From: an uncultured beta proteobacterium
Lineage (GTDB): Bacteria; Pseudomonadota; Gammaproteobacteria; Burkholderiales; SG8-41
Assembly (NCBI GenBank): GCA_903893565.1
Contig: CAITMU010000007.1
Location: 1-53,935, forward strand
Length of the DNA: 53,935 nt
Direction of reading: 5' to 3'
The translations under genes were made by a program, and so were the position numbers. This document shows positions 27,777-38,804 of this stretch, piece by piece. How positions within the stretch are numbered: the first letter of the stretch is position 1; every line of letters begins with the position of its first letter. The notes under the pieces were generated by a model. It made no database searches and was not told where the DNA came from. It saw only the letters and a program-made list of their open reading frames with translations.

Positions 27777-28913
27777 TCACACTTCGACCAGCACTTCGGT
27801 TATAGGGTTACTCAATAATAAAATTCGCTTTACTGCAATTTCTCGTATGACATTTCTTAATAAATCAAGGCCTTGGCCTTTTTCAGCACTAATCCAAACG
27901 CGGTGAATTTTACCACATTCATCGGACTCAACCTTCGCCTCAAACGCTGTCTTATCGATCTTATTATAGATCAATATCTGATCAATCTCCTCAGCCCCGA
28001 TTTCCCTTAAAACTTGATTCACAGAATCAATTTGTACTTCACGGTCCTGAATGCTCGCATCAACCACATGTAACAGAACGTCGGCATGTACCGTTTCTTC
28101 TAAAGTGGCGCGGAACGCGGCCACTAAGGTATGCGGCAAACGGCGGATAAAGCCTACCGTGTCCGAAATGACCACCCCTGTTGCAGCCCCCGTATGTAAA
28201 CGTCTAGAGGTCGTATCGAGTGTGGCAAAAAGCTGATTGGCCGAATACACCCCTGCGTGGGTCAGAGCATTAAATACCGTGGATTTACCGGCATTCGTGT
28301 AACCGACTAATGAGACCGATAAAACATGAGCCCGAGTCCTTGCCCGCCGCTGCACAGAGCGCTGGGATTGAACTTTCACTAATTTTTCTCGCAATAATTT
28401 AACCCGCTTAGCCAAAAGACGCCGGTCGGTCTCTAACTGCGTTTCACCTGGACCCCGCATACCAATACCGCCTTTTTGGCGCTCCAAGTGGGTCCAGCCG
28501 CGAACCAATCGCGTAGAGAGGTGCTCCAACTGCGCGAGCTCCACCTGAAGTTTGCCCTCGTGACTGCGGGCTCTTTGGGCGAAAATATCCAAAATCAGGC
28601 TGGTGCGATCAATGACACGACAGCAAAGACGTTTTTCAAGATTTCTTTCCTGAATGGGCGAGAGCTCGTGATTAAATATCACGAGATTGGCCTGAGTCGC
28701 CAGCACGCAGGCCGCGATTTCATCCACCTTACCCTTACCTGCAAATAGGGCTGAATCAGGACGATCTCTTTTCCCACGGATCGTTTCAGAAACACCAACA
28801 CCGGCCGAGGTCGCTAAAAAGTGGATTTCAGCCAGACTGTCTTCGTAATCTGCATCGCCAAAATTAAGTGCCACCAAAACGGCCACTACAGAATTGACCC
28901 GAGGCGGATTCAT
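27777..28913 (-). CDS. hflX: GTPase HflX (ribosome splitting)
   Basis: Ribosome-associated GTPase that splits stalled or heat-damaged ribosomes. It has the N-terminal nucleotide-binding domain (IRGKRDRPDSALFAGKGKVDEI, VIFNHELSPIQERNLEKRL), a helical linker with GGIGMRGPGETQLETDRR, and the G domain with G1 GYTNAGKST, G3 DTVGFIRRLPH and G4 IYNKID. At 378 residues with a short C-terminal domain it is similar to many proteobacterial forms. It lies 44 bases downstream of hfq and upstream of hflK. Confidence 0.95.
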   Translation of the reverse strand: MNPPRVNSVVAVLVALNFGDADYEDSLAEIHFLATSAGVGVSETIRGKRDRPDSALFAGKGKVDEIAACVLATQANLVIFNHELSPIQERNLEKRLCCRVIDRTSLILDIFAQRARSHEGKLQVELAQLEHLSTRLVRGWTHLERQKGGIGMRGPGETQLETDRRLLAKRVKLLREKLVKVQSQRSVQRRARTRAHVLSVSLVGYTNAGKSTVFNALTHAGVYSANQLFATLDTTSRRLHTGAATGVVISDTVGFIRRLPHTLVAAFRATLEETVHADVLLHVVDASIQDREVQIDSVNQVLREIGAEEIDQILIYNKIDKTAFEAKVESDECGKIHRVWISAEKGQGLDLLRNVIREIAVKRILLLSNPITEVLVEV

Positions 28914-28957
28914 CGGGGTTTAAAAAAAATAAAAAACAGGGATTTCCCCATCCAATA

Positions 28958-29191
28958 TTATTCTAATTCTTCATTGGGCATTGACACAGCGCGCGCAGGC
29001 ACAACGGTTGAAATAGCATGCTTATAGACCATTTGGGTCACAGTATTTTTCAAAAGGACCACATATTGATCAAATGACTCGACATGCCCTTGCAACTTAA
29101 TCCCATTCACCAAATAAATGGATACTGGAATATGCTCTTTACGCAACGCGTTAAGAAACGGGTCTTGTAACAACTGCCCTTTATTGCTCAT
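28958..29191 (-). CDS. hfq: RNA chaperone Hfq
   Basis: Hexameric Sm-like protein that pairs small RNAs with mRNAs. The Sm1 motif ([26 protein letters not shown] in part, with [11 protein letters not shown]) and the Sm2 motif [13 protein letters not shown] are complete. The 77 residues mean a short C-terminal tail, usual for betaproteobacteria. An AGAGAGA purine run precedes the ATG, and a good -10 box lies at 29212-29217. It is the first gene of the hfq-hflX-hflKC series. Confidence 0.97.
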   Translation of the reverse strand: MSNKGQLLQDPFLNALRKEHIPVSIYLVNGIKLQGHVESFDQYVVLLKNTVTQMVYKHAISTVVPARAVSMPNEELE

Positions 29192-29211
29192 TTCTATCTC
29201 TCTTTTTCTAG

Positions 29212-29240
29212 ATTATATGCCTGAAGGCGATACCATTAAC
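29212..29240 (-). promoter_or_regulatory. Probable sigma-70 promoter of the hfq operon
   Basis: On the minus strand GTTAAT (29240-29235), a 17-base spacer and a perfect TATAAT (29217-29212) lie 20 bases before the hfq start. The -35 box is weak; the -10 and spacing are good. The start point would fall near 29205, leaving a very short leader with the purine-rich ribosome site. Confidence 0.5.
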
Positions 29241-29320
29241 TCTGTTAAGTCAATGTGACTTTACTTTAAATTTCCTAACTATACTAGTATGGAACGACTT
29301 AGGGTCTAGCAATTCTTAAA

Positions 29321-30649
29321 CTAACCGCTGTGGTAGGGATTACGTTTAGTGCTCTTAAACTCTACTTTCAACGGTGTTCCTTGTAATTTGAACGTCTCCA
29401 AGAAAAAACGTTCCAAATATCTACGATAACTTTCCGGAATATGATGTAAAGAATTGCCGTGGATGATAATACGCGGCGGATTGGAGCCCCCTTGATGGGC
29501 GTAGCGTAATTTGGGTCGCGTCACCCCCACTCGCGGGGGCTGTTGCTTGGCCACGGCGGCCATCAGCGCGCGGGTTAATTTGGGAGTGGACAGCTTAGCC
29601 ATCGCAGCGGCAAAAGCGGCATCCACCGAACGCATGATGCCACCAATACCTTGCCCCTTCAGAGCAGAAATAAAATGTAATTTAGCAAAACTTAAAAAGT
29701 CTAATTTTCGCATCAAATTCAGTTTAATCATCTCCCGGTCATAATCGGCCATATCATCCCACTTGTTGACTGCGACCACCAAGGCCCTGCCTGATTCAAC
29801 CACGAAACCACCAATATGGGCATCCTGATCCGCGATATCTTGATGTGCATCAACCACCAGCACAACCACATTGGCATCAGCAATCGACTGCATAGTCTTA
29901 ATGACACTAAACTTTTCTACCGCCTCATTGACTTTGCCCTGACGCCTAACACCAGCCGTATCAATTAAAGTATAAGTCTTGCCCTCACGCTCAAAATCGA
30001 TGTACACCGAATCACGTGTCGTTCCAGGCAAATCAAACACCACAACGCGCTCTTCACCCAATATGGCATTGACTAGGGTAGATTTACCCACGTTAGGACG
30101 TCCCGCTACCGCAATACGCGGGGTCTCATTTTCGTTGTCTGCATCCTTACTGGCATGAGGATAGTCGGCAAGCACTAAGTCCATCAAATCGGATACATTT
30201 TCACCGTGGGAGGCCGATATGGGTAAAGGATCGCCTAAGCCCAGTTCATAAAATTCAGCCGTCACCGCCGGTCGTGACATGCCCTCAGCCTTGTTCACTA
30301 CCAACCACACCTTACGTGCAGTTTTTCTTAACTCACTGGCGATCACAATATCCTGCGCTGCCACTCCGTTTCGACCATCGACAACAAATAGCACGGAATC
30401 AGCCTCGTCGACGGCCTGCCTCGTCTGTCTTGCCATCTCTTTGTAGACGCCCTCAGCGTCCAATGGCTCCAACCCTCCTGTATCCACCACCAGATAAGGT
30501 TTTAATCCAACCTTGCCTTCACCATAGTGACGATCCCGTGTCAGTCCTGGCAAGTCTGCCACGATAGCATCACGAGAACGAGTCAGTCGATTAAATAAAG
30601 TTGACTTACCCACATTGGGGCGGCCAGCGATAACGATGGTAGGCTTCAT
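29321..30649 (-). CDS. der: GTPase Der (EngA), 50S assembly
   Basis: Double-GTPase needed for 50S ribosome maturation. Two G domains in tandem are evident. The first has [24 protein letters not shown] and VNKAEG. The second has [26 protein letters not shown] and VNKWDD. A KH-like C-terminal domain with FHFISAL-type and [20 protein letters not shown] segments follows. The 442 residues are standard. It lies 126 bases downstream of bamB on the same strand, the last gene of the ndk-to-der block. Confidence 0.97.
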   Translation of the reverse strand: MKPTIVIAGRPNVGKSTLFNRLTRSRDAIVADLPGLTRDRHYGEGKVGLKPYLVVDTGGLEPLDAEGVYKEMARQTRQAVDEADSVLFVVDGRNGVAAQDIVIASELRKTARKVWLVVNKAEGMSRPAVTAEFYELGLGDPLPISASHGENVSDLMDLVLADYPHASKDADNENETPRIAVAGRPNVGKSTLVNAILGEERVVVFDLPGTTRDSVYIDFEREGKTYTLIDTAGVRRQGKVNEAVEKFSVIKTMQSIADANVVVLVVDAHQDIADQDAHIGGFVVESGRALVVAVNKWDDMADYDREMIKLNLMRKLDFLSFAKLHFISALKGQGIGGIMRSVDAAFAAAMAKLSTPKLTRALMAAVAKQQPPRVGVTRPKLRYAHQGGSNPPRIIIHGNSLHHIPESYRRYLERFFLETFKLQGTPLKVEFKSTKRNPYHSG

Positions 30650-30775
30650 TATTTACTTTTTTGAAAAATCGTCAACCAGCGAAAAAAAACAACCCACAAC
30701 AAGCCCTTGTGTCATCAAAAGCCCCCAACATGAACGCTCACAAAAGTCGCAAGCGCCTCCAGTATTGACACTGAC

Positions 30776-31933
30776 TTACTGCAGGGTAATGGCGAAAATC
30801 CCACCCTTTCGAGTTTGCACCACAAAGCTGGTTAAATCCAAAATCGTCGGCGCAACCCCAATGGCACTACCATCCGTGGCAATTCTGCCAACAAATGCAC
30901 CATCCTCACGAGATAGAATATGTAAATATCCCACCGAGTCCCCGACGATGACATAGCGCCCGAAAGCCAAGGGGCGACTCAGTCCCCGAGCAGCCAATTT
31001 ATCCTGCTTCCACACTGAACTGCCTGCCGATTTGGTCACTGCCAACACAGAGTCCTTGTCATCAACAATGTAAAAATTACTCTCATCAGCATCCATCCCT
31101 ACATAACTTGAAATATCCCGATTCCAAAGCGCACTGCCTCCCAGCGGATCAAAACAAGCCACTTTACCTTGATAAGCGATGGCACAGGCACGCTCAGAAT
31201 CCAGATAAGGAGTACTGGTGATGTCAGCCACCCGTTCAAGCTCCGTAGTGCCCTTAGGCAAAGCCACAACCGATTCCCAGGCCACCGCACCGCTCACTTT
31301 GTTTAAAGCCACCAAACGCCCCCCCGGAAAACCAGCTAATACGATGTTTTCAAGAATCGTCACAGACGAGGCATTGCGAACCAACAAGCTCGGGGTAGAA
31401 CGTTGATAGTTCCAGCGCCGTGCACCCGTGGCTTGATCAAAGCCAAACACAGCACCATCACTGGATCGAGCCACAATGAGTTCATTATTCATGACCGGCA
31501 CGGATAACAATTGACTCGATAACTGAGACTTCCATAACCATTGTCCCGCAGGATTGTAGGCCATCATTTCGCCCTTATCCGTCCCCAACACCACGATCTT
31601 AGCGTTAGCAGCCACCCCCGAGGAAATGTTCCCCCCTGCTCTAAATTCTTTGTTAATAGCCCCCGTATTGGCAGCCAATGAATATACCCGACCGTTGGCA
31701 CCACTCACCCACAGGGTATTGCCCACTACTTTGGGAGAAAAAATATATTGCTCAGCAGCGCCTACCCGCCTTTGCCACAAAATCTTAGGTTTCACCAACA
31801 CTGGCAAAGGGACCAAGGCAGACATCTTCGACTCGGCTAAGGCACCAGGCCTAAACCAATGATTAAAAGAATCCTTTACACTCGTACAGGCTCCAAGCAG
31901 GCAAAACAAACCCACGAGGCTTAAACGCTTCAT
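30776..31933 (-). CDS. bamB: Outer membrane protein assembly factor BamB
   Basis: Lipoprotein of the BAM complex that helps fold outer membrane beta-barrels. The signal peptide ends in the lipobox LLGAC with the lipidated Cys at residue 16. The rest is an eight-bladed propeller of PQQ-like repeats (VYSLAANTGAI, VFGFDQATGARRW, VALNKVSGAVAWE, ACFDPLGGSALWN, LHILSREDGAFVG). At 385 residues it is normal. Its ATG overlaps the yfgM stop by one base, as usual for the yfgM-bamB-der arrangement. Confidence 0.95.
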   Translation of the reverse strand: MKRLSLVGLFCLLGACTSVKDSFNHWFRPGALAESKMSALVPLPVLVKPKILWQRRVGAAEQYIFSPKVVGNTLWVSGANGRVYSLAANTGAINKEFRAGGNISSGVAANAKIVVLGTDKGEMMAYNPAGQWLWKSQLSSQLLSVPVMNNELIVARSSDGAVFGFDQATGARRWNYQRSTPSLLVRNASSVTILENIVLAGFPGGRLVALNKVSGAVAWESVVALPKGTTELERVADITSTPYLDSERACAIAYQGKVACFDPLGGSALWNRDISSYVGMDADESNFYIVDDKDSVLAVTKSAGSSVWKQDKLAARGLSRPLAFGRYVIVGDSVGYLHILSREDGAFVGRIATDGSAIGVAPTILDLTSFVVQTRKGGIFAITLQ

Positions 31934-32568
31934 TAGCGAACCTCACCCAAGGTGTCTAACTTAATTTGTAGCACCTGCCGATAGGGACTATTAATATCGA
32001 GCTTAGTCAACGCCAGTTGGTAGGCTTCGCGCGCTTCGGTTTTTTTCAACTGGGTCGCCAACACATCCGCCTTTAACTCAGCATATAACCCATCAAAGGC
32101 AGGCAAGGGCTTAACGGCCAGTAATTTCAAGGATTCATCAAACTTTTTTTGATCCAGTAAAACCCCTGCTAAGCGCAACCGTGCTATGTCACGAATCTCA
32201 TCTTCTTTGGTGTGGTCCACGGTCCACTGTAAACGCGTCACAGCGCCCGCAAGATCCACGCTCGCAACCAACGCTTTGGCTGCACGCAACTGTGCCATAC
32301 TCGCGTAATGACTCGACTCATGATTGGTAACGATCGCGCTAGCAATGGCAATCACTTTTTTAGGGTCATTACTCAGATCAGCCGTATCCAATTGGCTATA
32401 CAAAGTGGCGGCTAAAGTAGACTGCTGAACCCGGTAGTAACGCCACCACTGGTAAGCCGAAACACTCACCATAATCACCACTAATACCGTCAGTAGCGCC
32501 GTACCATAGGTTTGCCACCAGTTTTTGATGACTGCAATTTGTTCTTGCTCTTCAAGATCATAGGCCAT
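31933..32568 (-). CDS. yfgM: YfgM family protein (ancillary SecYEG subunit, TPR)
   Basis: Inner-membrane protein with a short cytoplasmic N-terminus ([18 protein letters not shown]), one membrane span (about 22-42: TALLTVLVVIMVSVSAYQW) and a periplasmic domain with TPR-like helices (DEIRDIARLRLAGVLLDQKK and KPLPAFDGLYAELKADVL are typical). In Escherichia coli YfgM binds the Sec translocon and PpiD and hands clients to periplasmic chaperones. It overlaps hisS by 11 bases upstream and bamB by one base downstream, which fits the conserved hisS-yfgM-bamB-der order. Confidence 0.92.
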   Translation of the reverse strand: MAYDLEEQEQIAVIKNWWQTYGTALLTVLVVIMVSVSAYQWWRYYRVQQSTLAATLYSQLDTADLSNDPKKVIAIASAIVTNHESSHYASMAQLRAAKALVASVDLAGAVTRLQWTVDHTKEDEIRDIARLRLAGVLLDQKKFDESLKLLAVKPLPAFDGLYAELKADVLATQLKKTEAREAYQLALTKLDINSPYRQVLQIKLDTLGEVR

Positions 32569-33844
32569 TTTTTAAATCCATTTTTATTAAATCCACTGCG
32601 TGACTGAAATCTACTCGAACCTGATCTTGCGCGTTTCGCAACGCCTTGATCGTCATATTGCCCGCCTCAACCTCATCATCGCCGATAATGACAGCGAATC
32701 GCGCACCACTGGCATCGGCTTTTTTCATCTGTGCTTTAAAACCACCACCGCCGCAATGTAACACCACATTGAGTCCCTCATCCCTTAATCGTTCAGCCAA
32801 CCCAGGCGCCACCTTGTCGGCCCGCTGCCCTTGATGAACCAACCATACATCAGGCATTAGCTTAGGCACTAACTCGGCCCGAGGCTGAAGCAGCAGCAAC
32901 AGTCTTTCCATCCCAATCCCAAAACCACACCCAGGAGTGTCTCGGCCCCCTAATTGTTCGAATAACCCATCATAGCGCCCTCCCGAACAAACTGCACTCT
33001 GAGAACCTAACTCACCACTCACCCATTCAAATACGGTCAGATTATAGTAGTCTAATCCGCGCACCAATCTTGGATTGATCACGTACGTAATACCCGCATC
33101 ATTTAAGCCAGCTAAAATCGCATCAAAGTTAGCACGCGATTCTGCCCCCAAATCCTCCATCAATCGAGGGGCCGCTTCAATCAATGGTTGCATCAACGGA
33201 TTTTTTGAATCCAAAATCCTCAGTGGATTCGTATGCAGCCGACGCTTTGCATCCTCATCCAAGTCTTTCTCGTAACGAGTAAAGTATTCAACCAACTTTG
33301 CCCTAAAGACTTGCCTTTCTTCTGAATTTCCAATGGTATTGATTTGGAGCTGAATACCATCGATACCCAAACGGCGCCACAAACGATGCGAAAGGGTCAA
33401 CATTTCAAGATCAATATCGGGTCCGGGGAAACCTAACGCCTCTACCCCAAAGGTATGATATTGGCGATATCGACCTTTTTGCGGCCGTTCGTGTCGAAAC
33501 AACGGACCACTGTACCAAAGTCTTTGGGGACCATTATAAAGCAAATTGTGCTGCAAAGCAGCACGGACCGTTGGAGCGGTGCCTTCTGGGCGAAGGCTCA
33601 GCGCCTCGCCATTCATCGCATCAACAAAGGAATACATTTCCTTTTCTACAATATCGGTAACTTCACCCACTCCACGAACAAACAAACTGGTGTACTCCAC
33701 AATCGGAGTACGAATATGACGATAGCCATACTGCCTAAAAACGTCACTGACATTTTGTTCGAGATAATGCCAAAGGTAGGCCTCGTCGGGTAGCAAATCA
33801 TTCATGCCCCGAATGGCACGGATTAGTTCATTTTTCATATTCAA
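32558..33844 (-). CDS. hisS: Histidyl-tRNA synthetase
   Basis: Class II synthetase that charges tRNA-His. Motif 1 lies near [19 protein letters not shown], motif 2 is [13 protein letters not shown] and [18 protein letters not shown], the histidine-specific motif is [15 protein letters not shown], and motif 3 is [15 protein letters not shown]-terminal anticodon domain follows ([19 protein letters not shown]). The 428 residues are normal. It overlaps ispG by four bases. It is distinct from the regulatory paralogue hisZ at 24101-25255. Confidence 0.97.
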   Translation of the reverse strand: MNMKNELIRAIRGMNDLLPDEAYLWHYLEQNVSDVFRQYGYRHIRTPIVEYTSLFVRGVGEVTDIVEKEMYSFVDAMNGEALSLRPEGTAPTVRAALQHNLLYNGPQRLWYSGPLFRHERPQKGRYRQYHTFGVEALGFPGPDIDLEMLTLSHRLWRRLGIDGIQLQINTIGNSEERQVFRAKLVEYFTRYEKDLDEDAKRRLHTNPLRILDSKNPLMQPLIEAAPRLMEDLGAESRANFDAILAGLNDAGITYVINPRLVRGLDYYNLTVFEWVSGELGSQSAVCSGGRYDGLFEQLGGRDTPGCGFGIGMERLLLLLQPRAELVPKLMPDVWLVHQGQRADKVAPGLAERLRDEGLNVVLHCGGGGFKAQMKKADASGARFAVIIGDDEVEAGNMTIKALRNAQDQVRVDFSHAVDLIKMDLKNGL

Positions 33845-35082
33845 GCGGGATACTTTTCTTCCACGTAACGCTGAACAATATCTTGAAACTGCTCAGCAAT
33901 TTGTTCGCCCTTGAGCGTAACAGTCTTAACGCCATCAACAAAAACCGGTGCCACTGGATTTTCGCCAGAACCGGGCAAACTAATACCCACATTGGCATGC
34001 TTACTCTCACCCGGTCCATTCACCACGCAACCCATCACGGCCACATTCATCGATTCCACCCCCGGATGCTTACCACGCCATTGGGGCATTTGCTCTCGCA
34101 AATAACTTTGAATTCTATCGGCCAATACTTGAAAATAAGTACTGGTGGTTCGACCACAACCCGGGCAAGCAATCACCATCGGGGTAAAGGAACGAAGCCC
34201 CATGGTTTGCAAAATTTCCTGCGCAACAATCACCTCCCGCGTTCGATCGCCACCGGGCTCAGGGGTCAATGAGACTCTTATCGTATCTCCAATACCCTCT
34301 TGCAAAAGAATCGACATGGCGGCAGTCGAGGCCACAATGCCCTTCGAACCCATGCCAGCCTCGGTTAACCCTAAATGCAAGGCAAAATCACATTGCTGAG
34401 CAAGGTCTCGATACACAGCAATCAAGTCCTGCACGCCACTGACTTTGCAGGACAAAATAATTTTATCTGGGCTTAAACCCAGTTTGATCGCCAGTTGAGC
34501 ACTTTGCAATGCAGAGGCCACCAAAGCGCGTCTCGTCACCACACTGGCCGAATCGGGCACAGGGCGTTGCGCATTCTCATCCATCATTCGCGCGATCAAC
34601 TCCGGATCTAAGCTGCCCCAGTTAACCCCAATACGAACGGGTTTTTCATAGCGACAAGCCAATGCAATCAAAGTGGAAAACTGCTCATCCCGCTTAGACC
34701 CGCGGCCCACATTGCCGGGGTTAATTCGTAATTTTGATAAGGCTTGGGCGCATTCTGGGTGCTGACTCAACAAACGATGACCATTAAAATGAAAATCGCC
34801 AACTAGCGGTACCGTGCAATTTTTTTGAGCCAATCGCTCCTGAATGATGGGAACGGCTGCCGCCGCTTCAATCGTATTGACGGTGATGCGTACGATCTCT
34901 GAGCCTGCCCGCGCTAAGGCCGCCACTTGATCCACGGTAGCCTCTACATTAGCCGTATCCGTATTGGTCATCGATTGCACCACAATGGGCGAAGATCCAC
35001 CGATAAGGACATCGCCCACTAAAACAGCCGTCGATTGACGCCGCTCTTGAATGCCCGCTAATGGACTGACCATTTTTTTCAC
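33841..35082 (-). CDS. ispG: 4-hydroxy-3-methylbut-2-en-1-yl diphosphate synthase
   Basis: Iron-sulfur enzyme of the MEP isoprenoid pathway (GcpE). The N-terminal barrel has [22 protein letters not shown] and LVGDFHFNG, and INPGNVGRG follows. The [4Fe-4S] cysteines are in CPGCGRTT and CVVNGPGE. The 413 residues fit the Gram-negative form, which lacks the large plant insert. It overlaps rodZ by four bases upstream and hisS by four downstream, in the middle of the ndk-to-der operon. Confidence 0.96.
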   Translation of the reverse strand: MKKMVSPLAGIQERRQSTAVLVGDVLIGGSSPIVVQSMTNTDTANVEATVDQVAALARAGSEIVRITVNTIEAAAAVPIIQERLAQKNCTVPLVGDFHFNGHRLLSQHPECAQALSKLRINPGNVGRGSKRDEQFSTLIALACRYEKPVRIGVNWGSLDPELIARMMDENAQRPVPDSASVVTRRALVASALQSAQLAIKLGLSPDKIILSCKVSGVQDLIAVYRDLAQQCDFALHLGLTEAGMGSKGIVASTAAMSILLQEGIGDTIRVSLTPEPGGDRTREVIVAQEILQTMGLRSFTPMVIACPGCGRTTSTYFQVLADRIQSYLREQMPQWRGKHPGVESMNVAVMGCVVNGPGESKHANVGISLPGSGENPVAPVFVDGVKTVTLKGEQIAEQFQDIVQRYVEEKYPA

Positions 35083-36083
35083 TTCTCTAACCTTAATCGA
35101 GCAACCGTATCGGTTGTAAATGGCAATAAGTCTACCGGCTTGCCGTTATAGGCCAATTGCACATCTTGCGCTCGACCAATGACGAGGCTAAAAGGAGGCT
35201 GACCCCGAAGATTTTTTTCACTACCAGCGCTATTTAACTGCGCAAAAATAACACCCCCCGAAGCATCGCGCACTTCTACCCAAGACTGACCCGTAAAGCG
35301 CAAAACCACAGCACCCAAAGCGCCATGCGTCACGGGTGTCATCGTTTTAATGGGAGGAGTCACCAAGGGCAAAGGTTCCACAGCCACGGTTTTTTTGGGT
35401 GCTTGAACGCTGATACGCTTTTCTGCCTCTTTAACCGGCTCACTGAGCGTTTCCAGCGCCATAGGCGTAGCGGGGATCACAACGGGTTGTGCCGTCATAT
35501 CGTTAGGGGCAGCCGAGGCATTTGCACTGGGGCTCGGTGGCGACACCGCCGTGTTACTCGAAGTCGAATTTGAGGAGGATGAAAAAAACTGAGTAATTGA
35601 GGCTGGGTTATGGATTAAATGATTAAACGAGCTTGGGTCAGTACTGGGCGCTGAATCATTAAATACCCAATGATATAACCCTCCCACACTCAACAAGAGG
35701 GCCACTGCCAGTAAGCCCCTATTCAAGCTCATCCATCGCACCGGCCCTAAGACCACTTGCCGATTGACTTCACGAAGCAAGGGCTCTTCCTTGTCAAAGG
35801 CCTGCGCCACATCTCGCTGACTCATTAACGCCAACAAAGGGGCCACGGGCAGCTTCAGCAATCGAGCATAATTGCTCACATAACCTCGGGCAAACACCTT
35901 CGCCTTAAATTCATCGAACTGATCTTTCTCAATACAATTGATTTGAAAGGGCGTTAATCGCAATTGCGTGGCAACAGCCTCTATCGTCAAGCCCTGAGCT
36001 AAACGAGTCGTACTGAGCTGCTGCCCGACGGATTCTGGAGCACGGATCTCTTCAGTGGTGCTGTTAAGGTTTTCAGTATTCAT
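35079..36083 (-). CDS. rodZ: RodZ-like HTH and DUF4115 membrane protein
   Basis: Cell-shape protein that links MreB to the wall machinery. It has a cytoplasmic helix-turn-helix domain ([20 protein letters not shown] to [11 protein letters not shown], residues 19-76), one membrane span ([19 protein letters not shown], about 123-141), a Ser/Ala/Pro-rich periplasmic linker, and a C-terminal DUF4115 beta domain ([21 protein letters not shown]). This is the RodZ architecture. The position upstream of ispG, next to pilF and rlmN, matches betaproteobacterial operons. Confidence 0.88.
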   Translation of the reverse strand: MNTENLNSTTEEIRAPESVGQQLSTTRLAQGLTIEAVATQLRLTPFQINCIEKDQFDEFKAKVFARGYVSNYARLLKLPVAPLLALMSQRDVAQAFDKEEPLLREVNRQVVLGPVRWMSLNRGLLAVALLLSVGGLYHWVFNDSAPSTDPSSFNHLIHNPASITQFFSSSSNSTSSNTAVSPPSPSANASAAPNDMTAQPVVIPATPMALETLSEPVKEAEKRISVQAPKKTVAVEPLPLVTPPIKTMTPVTHGALGAVVLRFTGQSWVEVRDASGGVIFAQLNSAGSEKNLRGQPPFSLVIGRAQDVQLAYNGKPVDLLPFTTDTVARLRLEK

Positions 36084-36088
36084 GAAAA

Positions 36089-36919
36089 TTAATCAAACCT
36101 TCTTTCAGTCCAAGCCCTAGCCTGCTCAGAATTATGAAATTTTGTTTCCAAAACAAGACCTAAACTCGCCATAGAGGCTTGATTATTTAACTTATGCTCA
36201 TTTCGTAACATTAACCATAAAATCTCCACATTGTCCTGGCTCATCACAGTTAATGGATTCAGTAATTGTTTAGCCTCAAAAAAATCGCCACGCTCGTAGG
36301 CCATATCGGAGAGTTGGTAGAGGGCTTGTACATGATTTCGATTTAATTTTAAGGCTGTCGAAAATAAATGGGCCGCTTGTTTCTTATCCCCCGCCTGCCG
36401 TGCACACAGGCCTGCATTGACCCAAGAACCTTCGGGATTCGGATTCATAGGGTTATTGGCCAATTGAATAAAAGACGCAATACCTTCCAAGGAGCGCTGT
36501 CGTTGACACAAAAAAGCGGCGTAATGACCTAAGGCCTCTAAATTCTTAGGGTCAAGCTTTATGGCCTGTAAAAATTCTTTTTGCGCTAACGTATCCTCTT
36601 TGAGGGCTGCGTAGAGTAATCCCCCCAAATCATGAGCAGGGCTATAGGTCGGATCAGCACGCAGCGCAATCGCCCATTCCTCTAAGGCGACTGGATAGTT
36701 TTTCACTTCCAAATAACCCAGGGCCAAATCGGTATGTAAACGCGCTCTTTCCAATGCGATAGCCTCTTTATCCGAGGGCTCTTTTGAATTTGCTATAGAA
36801 GGATCCATCGCATTGCAAGCACTAAAAATAATCACCGAAAGGATACAAAAAATAGCCCCCCCCAGACGGGTCAACCGTCCGGCTACATCCGATTGAAGGC
36901 TACGAGCAAAAAAATTCAT
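36089..36919 (-). CDS. pilF: Type IV pilus biogenesis lipoprotein PilF/PilW
   Basis: Outer-membrane lipoprotein with TPR repeats that helps PilQ secretin assemble. The N-terminus has a hydrophobic segment ending in the lipobox FSAC. TPR units follow (LHTDLALGYLEVKNYPVALEEW, PAHDLGGLLYAALKEDTLAQKEF, NLEALGHYAAFLC, SWVNAGLCARQAGDKKQAAHL). It overlaps the rlmN stop by one base and lies five bases before rodZ, the usual rlmN-pilF-rodZ-ispG order. It implies type IV pili, whose other genes are not in the window. Confidence 0.88.
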   Translation of the reverse strand: MNFFARSLQSDVAGRLTRLGGAIFCILSVIIFSACNAMDPSIANSKEPSDKEAIALERARLHTDLALGYLEVKNYPVALEEWAIALRADPTYSPAHDLGGLLYAALKEDTLAQKEFLQAIKLDPKNLEALGHYAAFLCQRQRSLEGIASFIQLANNPMNPNPEGSWVNAGLCARQAGDKKQAAHLFSTALKLNRNHVQALYQLSDMAYERGDFFEAKQLLNPLTVMSQDNVEILWLMLRNEHKLNNQASMASLGLVLETKFHNSEQARAWTERRFD

Positions 36920-38034
36920 TACATCGCCACAACTTTAATAGGAATGAATGGGGTTGTTTGCACAAGGGCACGTCTTTGAACCCGTCGAGTTTTATCCTTA
37001 ACCTGGCCAGCCAATTGACCACACGCCGCAGCAATATCGTCACCACGAGTTTTACGTACCGTTGTAACCAAACCGGCTTGCAATAATACATCGCGAAAAC
37101 GAGAGACTGCCTCCGGTTTTGAGCGCTCGTAGCCAGCGTTAGCAAACGGGTTAAAGGGAATCAGATTAATCTTACAAGGAACCGGCTTTACCGTTTCCAC
37201 CAATTCACGTGCATGGGCCAGCGTGTCATTCACCCCATCGAGCAGTACGTATTCGAAGGTCACAAAATCACGGGGCGCTTTTTCAATATAACGAAGACAA
37301 GCGGCAAAGAGTTCACGAATCGGATATTTGCGGTTAATTGGCACTAATTGATTACGCAAGGCATCATTAGGGGCATGCAAGGATACCGCCAAGGCCACTG
37401 GACACTCCTCTCTGAGTCGATCCATCGCTGGCACTAATCCAGAGGTCGACAAAGTCACACGCCGCCTTGACAAACCATAGGCATCGTCATCGAGCATTAA
37501 CTGCAGCGCTTTGACGACGTTATCAAAATTGGCCAGGGGCTCGCCCATCCCCATCATCACTACATTGGAAATGACACGCTCTTCGCTACCAAAAGCCCCT
37601 AGGCATTGATTGGCCCACCATAGTTGACCAATAATTTCCGCAGCAGAAAGGTTGCGGTTAAAACCCTGACGGCCCGTGGAACAAAAAGTACACTCTAAGG
37701 CACAACCGGCTTGGGAAGAAACGCACAAAGTGCCACGGGTAGACTCAGGAATAAAAACCGTCTCAATGGCATTGCCCGTTCCCACATCAATCAACCACTT
37801 GCGGGTACCGTCTAAGGCGATACTATCTTGAATAACCTTCGGCCCTTTGATACAGGCCAAACCACCCAGGCGCTCGCGTAAGAGCTTTGAAATGTCACTC
37901 ATCGCCGCAAAATCACATACACCGGACTGGTGCATCCAGTGCATGATTTGCTTGGCACGAAAAGGCTTTTCTCCCAAGTCCTGACAAAAAGCATTGAGCT
38001 CCTGCCGCACCAAACCAAGAAGATTGACTGTCAT
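36919..38034 (-). CDS. rlmN: Dual-specificity 23S rRNA/tRNA adenine-C2 methyltransferase
   Basis: Radical SAM enzyme that methylates A2503 of 23S rRNA and A37 of some tRNAs. The cluster motif is [15 protein letters not shown] (CxxxCxxC). The N-terminal [16 protein letters not shown] and the central [17 protein letters not shown] are conserved. The catalytic C-terminal Cys that forms the intermediate is in ACGQLAG. The 371 residues are standard. It lies 18 bases after ndk and overlaps pilF by one base. Confidence 0.96.
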   Translation of the reverse strand: MTVNLLGLVRQELNAFCQDLGEKPFRAKQIMHWMHQSGVCDFAAMSDISKLLRERLGGLACIKGPKVIQDSIALDGTRKWLIDVGTGNAIETVFIPESTRGTLCVSSQAGCALECTFCSTGRQGFNRNLSAAEIIGQLWWANQCLGAFGSEERVISNVVMMGMGEPLANFDNVVKALQLMLDDDAYGLSRRRVTLSTSGLVPAMDRLREECPVALAVSLHAPNDALRNQLVPINRKYPIRELFAACLRYIEKAPRDFVTFEYVLLDGVNDTLAHARELVETVKPVPCKINLIPFNPFANAGYERSKPEAVSRFRDVLLQAGLVTTVRKTRGDDIAAACGQLAGQVKDKTRRVQRRALVQTTPFIPIKVVAM

Positions 38035-38052
38035 GACATATGGCTTGCCCTT

Positions 38053-38478
38053 TTAACGGGGACAAACTTCCAAGGTAGCAAAAAAGTAAGCAATTTCAAT
38101 CGCAGCATTTTCTGCTGAATCTGAACCATGTACCGCGTTGGCATCGATGCTATCAGCAAAATCCGCACGGATCGTACCAGGGGCTGCTTTTTTAGGATCG
38201 GTCGCACCCATGAGGTCACGATTTTTTTGAATAGCGTTATCGCCTTCCAACGCTTGTATCATCACCGGGCCGGAGATCATAAAATCAACGAGGTCTTTGA
38301 AAAAAGGCCTTGCCTTGTGGACGGCGTAAAAGCCTTCGGCTTGGGCTCTCGACAAGGAGGCCATTTTGGCCGCCACCACCTTTAATCCAGCTTGCTCAAA
38401 TCGGGAATAAATCTGTCCAATGACATTTTTGGCCACGGCGTCAGGTTTGATAATGGATAAAGTGCGTTCAACAGCCAT
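38053..38478 (-). CDS. ndk: Nucleoside diphosphate kinase
   Basis: Equalises nucleoside triphosphate pools by phosphate transfer through a histidine. [18 protein letters not shown], the nucleotide-binding [18 protein letters not shown] and the active-site [12 protein letters not shown] with the phospho-accepting His are intact. I start at the ATG at 38478 (MAVERT); the frame is open seven codons further. The 141 residues are typical. An AAAGG ribosome site is placed well. It is the first gene of the ndk-rlmN-pilF-rodZ-ispG-hisS-yfgM-bamB-der block. Confidence 0.97.
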   Translation of the reverse strand: MAVERTLSIIKPDAVAKNVIGQIYSRFEQAGLKVVAAKMASLSRAQAEGFYAVHKARPFFKDLVDFMISGPVMIQALEGDNAIQKNRDLMGATDPKKAAPGTIRADFADSIDANAVHGSDSAENAAIEIAYFFATLEVCPR

Positions 38479-38804
38479 AATAAAAGCCTTTCTAATCAAT
38501 ATTTAAAAGAGTGGGCTATTTTAACTCAAATTTCCCAAAAAAAACTCTAAAAAGCATTAAAATTCTATTAAAAATAAAGATTTAGCTCTTTTTCTGACTT
38601 GCAAAAAAGCCCTCAAATTGACCCTTTTCAAAGCCAATTTTTAAGCAAAAGACCCCTTTTTTGCAGACTGTGACTGGTTTTATGAAAACAAAACCTCGAC
38701 TCACTTATGCCATGAGAGCAAAAAAAACACCTTCAAAATGGCCCCCTCGGCGCAAAATCGTCTCACTGCGCTCTGACTGAACCCTCAATGCATCAGGGGG
38801 CGAT
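38479..38804. other. Intergenic region between tilS and ndk
   Basis: 326 bases without a gene, A/T-rich with several homopolymer tracts of six to eight bases. On the minus strand a TAAAAT hexamer (38523-38518) about 40 bases before ndk is a likely -10 box, but the -35 region is poor. I see no convincing terminator for tilS and no RNA gene. Confidence 0.4.

Noticed and set aside
38479..38804. Small RNA gene such as 6S or RNase P RNA
   Set aside because: No conserved RNA motifs or stable long-range pairing seen; the region is simply A/T-rich spacer.
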